Shown: one piece after another, positions 63,451-64,000 of the stretch
How positions within the stretch are numbered: position 1 is the first letter of the stretch
Layout of the letters: every line of letters begins with the position of its first letter
Source of the DNA: Pseudoalteromonas luteoviolacea
GTDB taxonomy: Bacteria; Pseudomonadota; Gammaproteobacteria; Enterobacterales; Alteromonadaceae
Direction of reading: 5' to 3'
Assembly: GCF_021654285.1 (NCBI RefSeq)
Contig: NZ_JAKFZS010000006.1
Location: 186,001 to 250,000 of the forward strand
Length of the DNA: 64,000 nucleotides
The notes under the pieces: model-generated
What the model saw: only the letters and a program-made list of their open reading frames with translations
Databases searched by the model: none
Told to the model about the DNA's origin: nothing
Program-made: the position numbers and the translations under genes

Positions 63451-64000
63451 ATGCCTCACATAAGAACTTATCTGATCGGAATAACGTCCGCTATATTGTT
63501 GGGGTGTGGCGGGTCCAGTGACTCAGAATCCCCTGAATCTCCAGTTACAATTCCGCCAGAACAAAACAGCTATATGGTTTCTACTTCTTTAAGTGAGGGG
63601 GGCTCTATTACGCCTGATTCCTTTGAAATGGCCGAAAATTCAGAAAAAACTTTTTTAATCGGGATAAATCCAGGCTTTGAACTGGAGAGTGTTTCTGGGT
63701 GTGATGGGACAGTGGAAGGGGAAAAATTTACCGTCAGCAATCCAGAAAAAAATTGTACGATTGAAGTGAAGTTTAAGGCTTTTCAATATACGGTTAATGT
63801 AACTACGTCACTTGGCGGTTGGATAGATAGCCCCAGTTATCAAGTGTCATATGGTGAAAAAGCCAAGATTAATATCCACCCTAATAGCGACCATGTTATA
63901 GAGTCAGTAACTGGCTGTGGTGGTATGTTAAACGAGCAACAATACACAACAGGCAATATAAGTGCTGACTGTACTGTGAATGTAAATTTCAGCGGTCGTT
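63451..64000 (+). CDS. Lipoprotein with divergent InlB-type B-repeats (3'-truncated by the window)
   Basis: An open frame of 183 codons runs off the end. AAGGAAAAT precedes the ATG. Lipobox ILLGCGGSS gives Cys19. After a Ser/Pro linker, two repeats of about 70-75 residues follow the pattern Y-x-V-x-x-S-x-x-x-G-G... then V-x-G-C-x-G... C-x-[IV]-x-V-x-F: (SVSGCDGTVEG, NCTIEVKF) and (SVTGCGGMLNE, DCTVNVNF). This is the divergent InlB B-repeat seen in secreted and surface proteins of marine Gammaproteobacteria. The remainder (catalytic or binding domain) is outside the window. Confidence 0.75.
   Translation, partial: MPHIRTYLIGITSAILLGCGGSSDSESPESPVTIPPEQNSYMVSTSLSEGGSITPDSFEMAENSEKTFLIGINPGFELESVSGCDGTVEGEKFTVSNPEKNCTIEVKFKAFQYTVNVTTSLGGWIDSPSYQVSYGEKAKINIHPNSDHVIESVTGCGGMLNEQQYTTGNISADCTVNVNFSGR

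Overview
The window looks like a moderately AT-rich chromosomal segment of a marine gammaproteobacterium, most probably Pseudoalteromonas or a close relative. This is inferred from gene content: TonB-dependent receptors, an M6 protease, a giant sorted nuclease, a RoxA-like di-haem protein, a TAP-type hydrolase and double-glycine mini-peptides. No rRNA, tRNA or CRISPR was seen.

Layout. 1-0.8 kb: end of an azlCD amino-acid exporter and a three-unit tandem repeat. 0.8-8.8 kb: one 2676-residue secreted protein carrying two different nuclease domains. 9.5-11.5 kb: a tandemly duplicated gene of unknown function. 12-20.7 kb: a coiled-coil protein, a lipoprotein amine oxidase, an M6 metalloprotease, a TonB-dependent receptor and a periplasmic solute-binding protein. 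20.7-24.1 kb: a block of small minus-strand genes separated by attC-like sites with no integrase in view (a CALIN-type cassette array), invaded by AAATGGGACAG-type REP-like repeats. 24.1-27.2 kb: the REP-associated transposase, broken by an amber codon, and a reverse transcriptase of the defence-associated type. 27.4-33.2 kb: an M3 peptidase and a His/Asp-rich receptor behind two Zur-like operators. 33.4-38.4 kb: a tetR-adaptor-RND efflux operon. 38.6-39.8 kb: a short double-glycine peptide gene and a siderophore-interacting protein.

40.3-43.9 kb holds the most striking find: a divergent pair made of a RebC/StaC-like FAD monooxygenase and a protein in which a VioE-like domain (violacein pathway) is fused to a cytochrome P450 that could do a StaP/RebP-type reaction. 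This combines tailoring steps of the violacein and indolocarbazole bisindole pathways. The upstream tryptophan oxidase and coupling enzymes are not in the window. An IS30-family remnant abuts the P450 gene.

44.8-64 kb is a mosaic of mostly single genes: a trypsin-like protease, a HAD phosphatase, an AraC regulator with an apparent ATT start, a RoxA-like di-haem protein, an MscS channel, an outer-membrane barrel, a MaoC hydratase, a chemoreceptor, a cytochrome-PQQ dehydrogenase fusion, a second double-glycine peptide (Cys-rich), a TAP-type hydrolase, a probable small RNA, a DUF1353 protein, a DsbB-like membrane protein and a lipoprotein cut by the window edge.

All calls are from reading the sequence and from recalled family knowledge. 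No searches were run.
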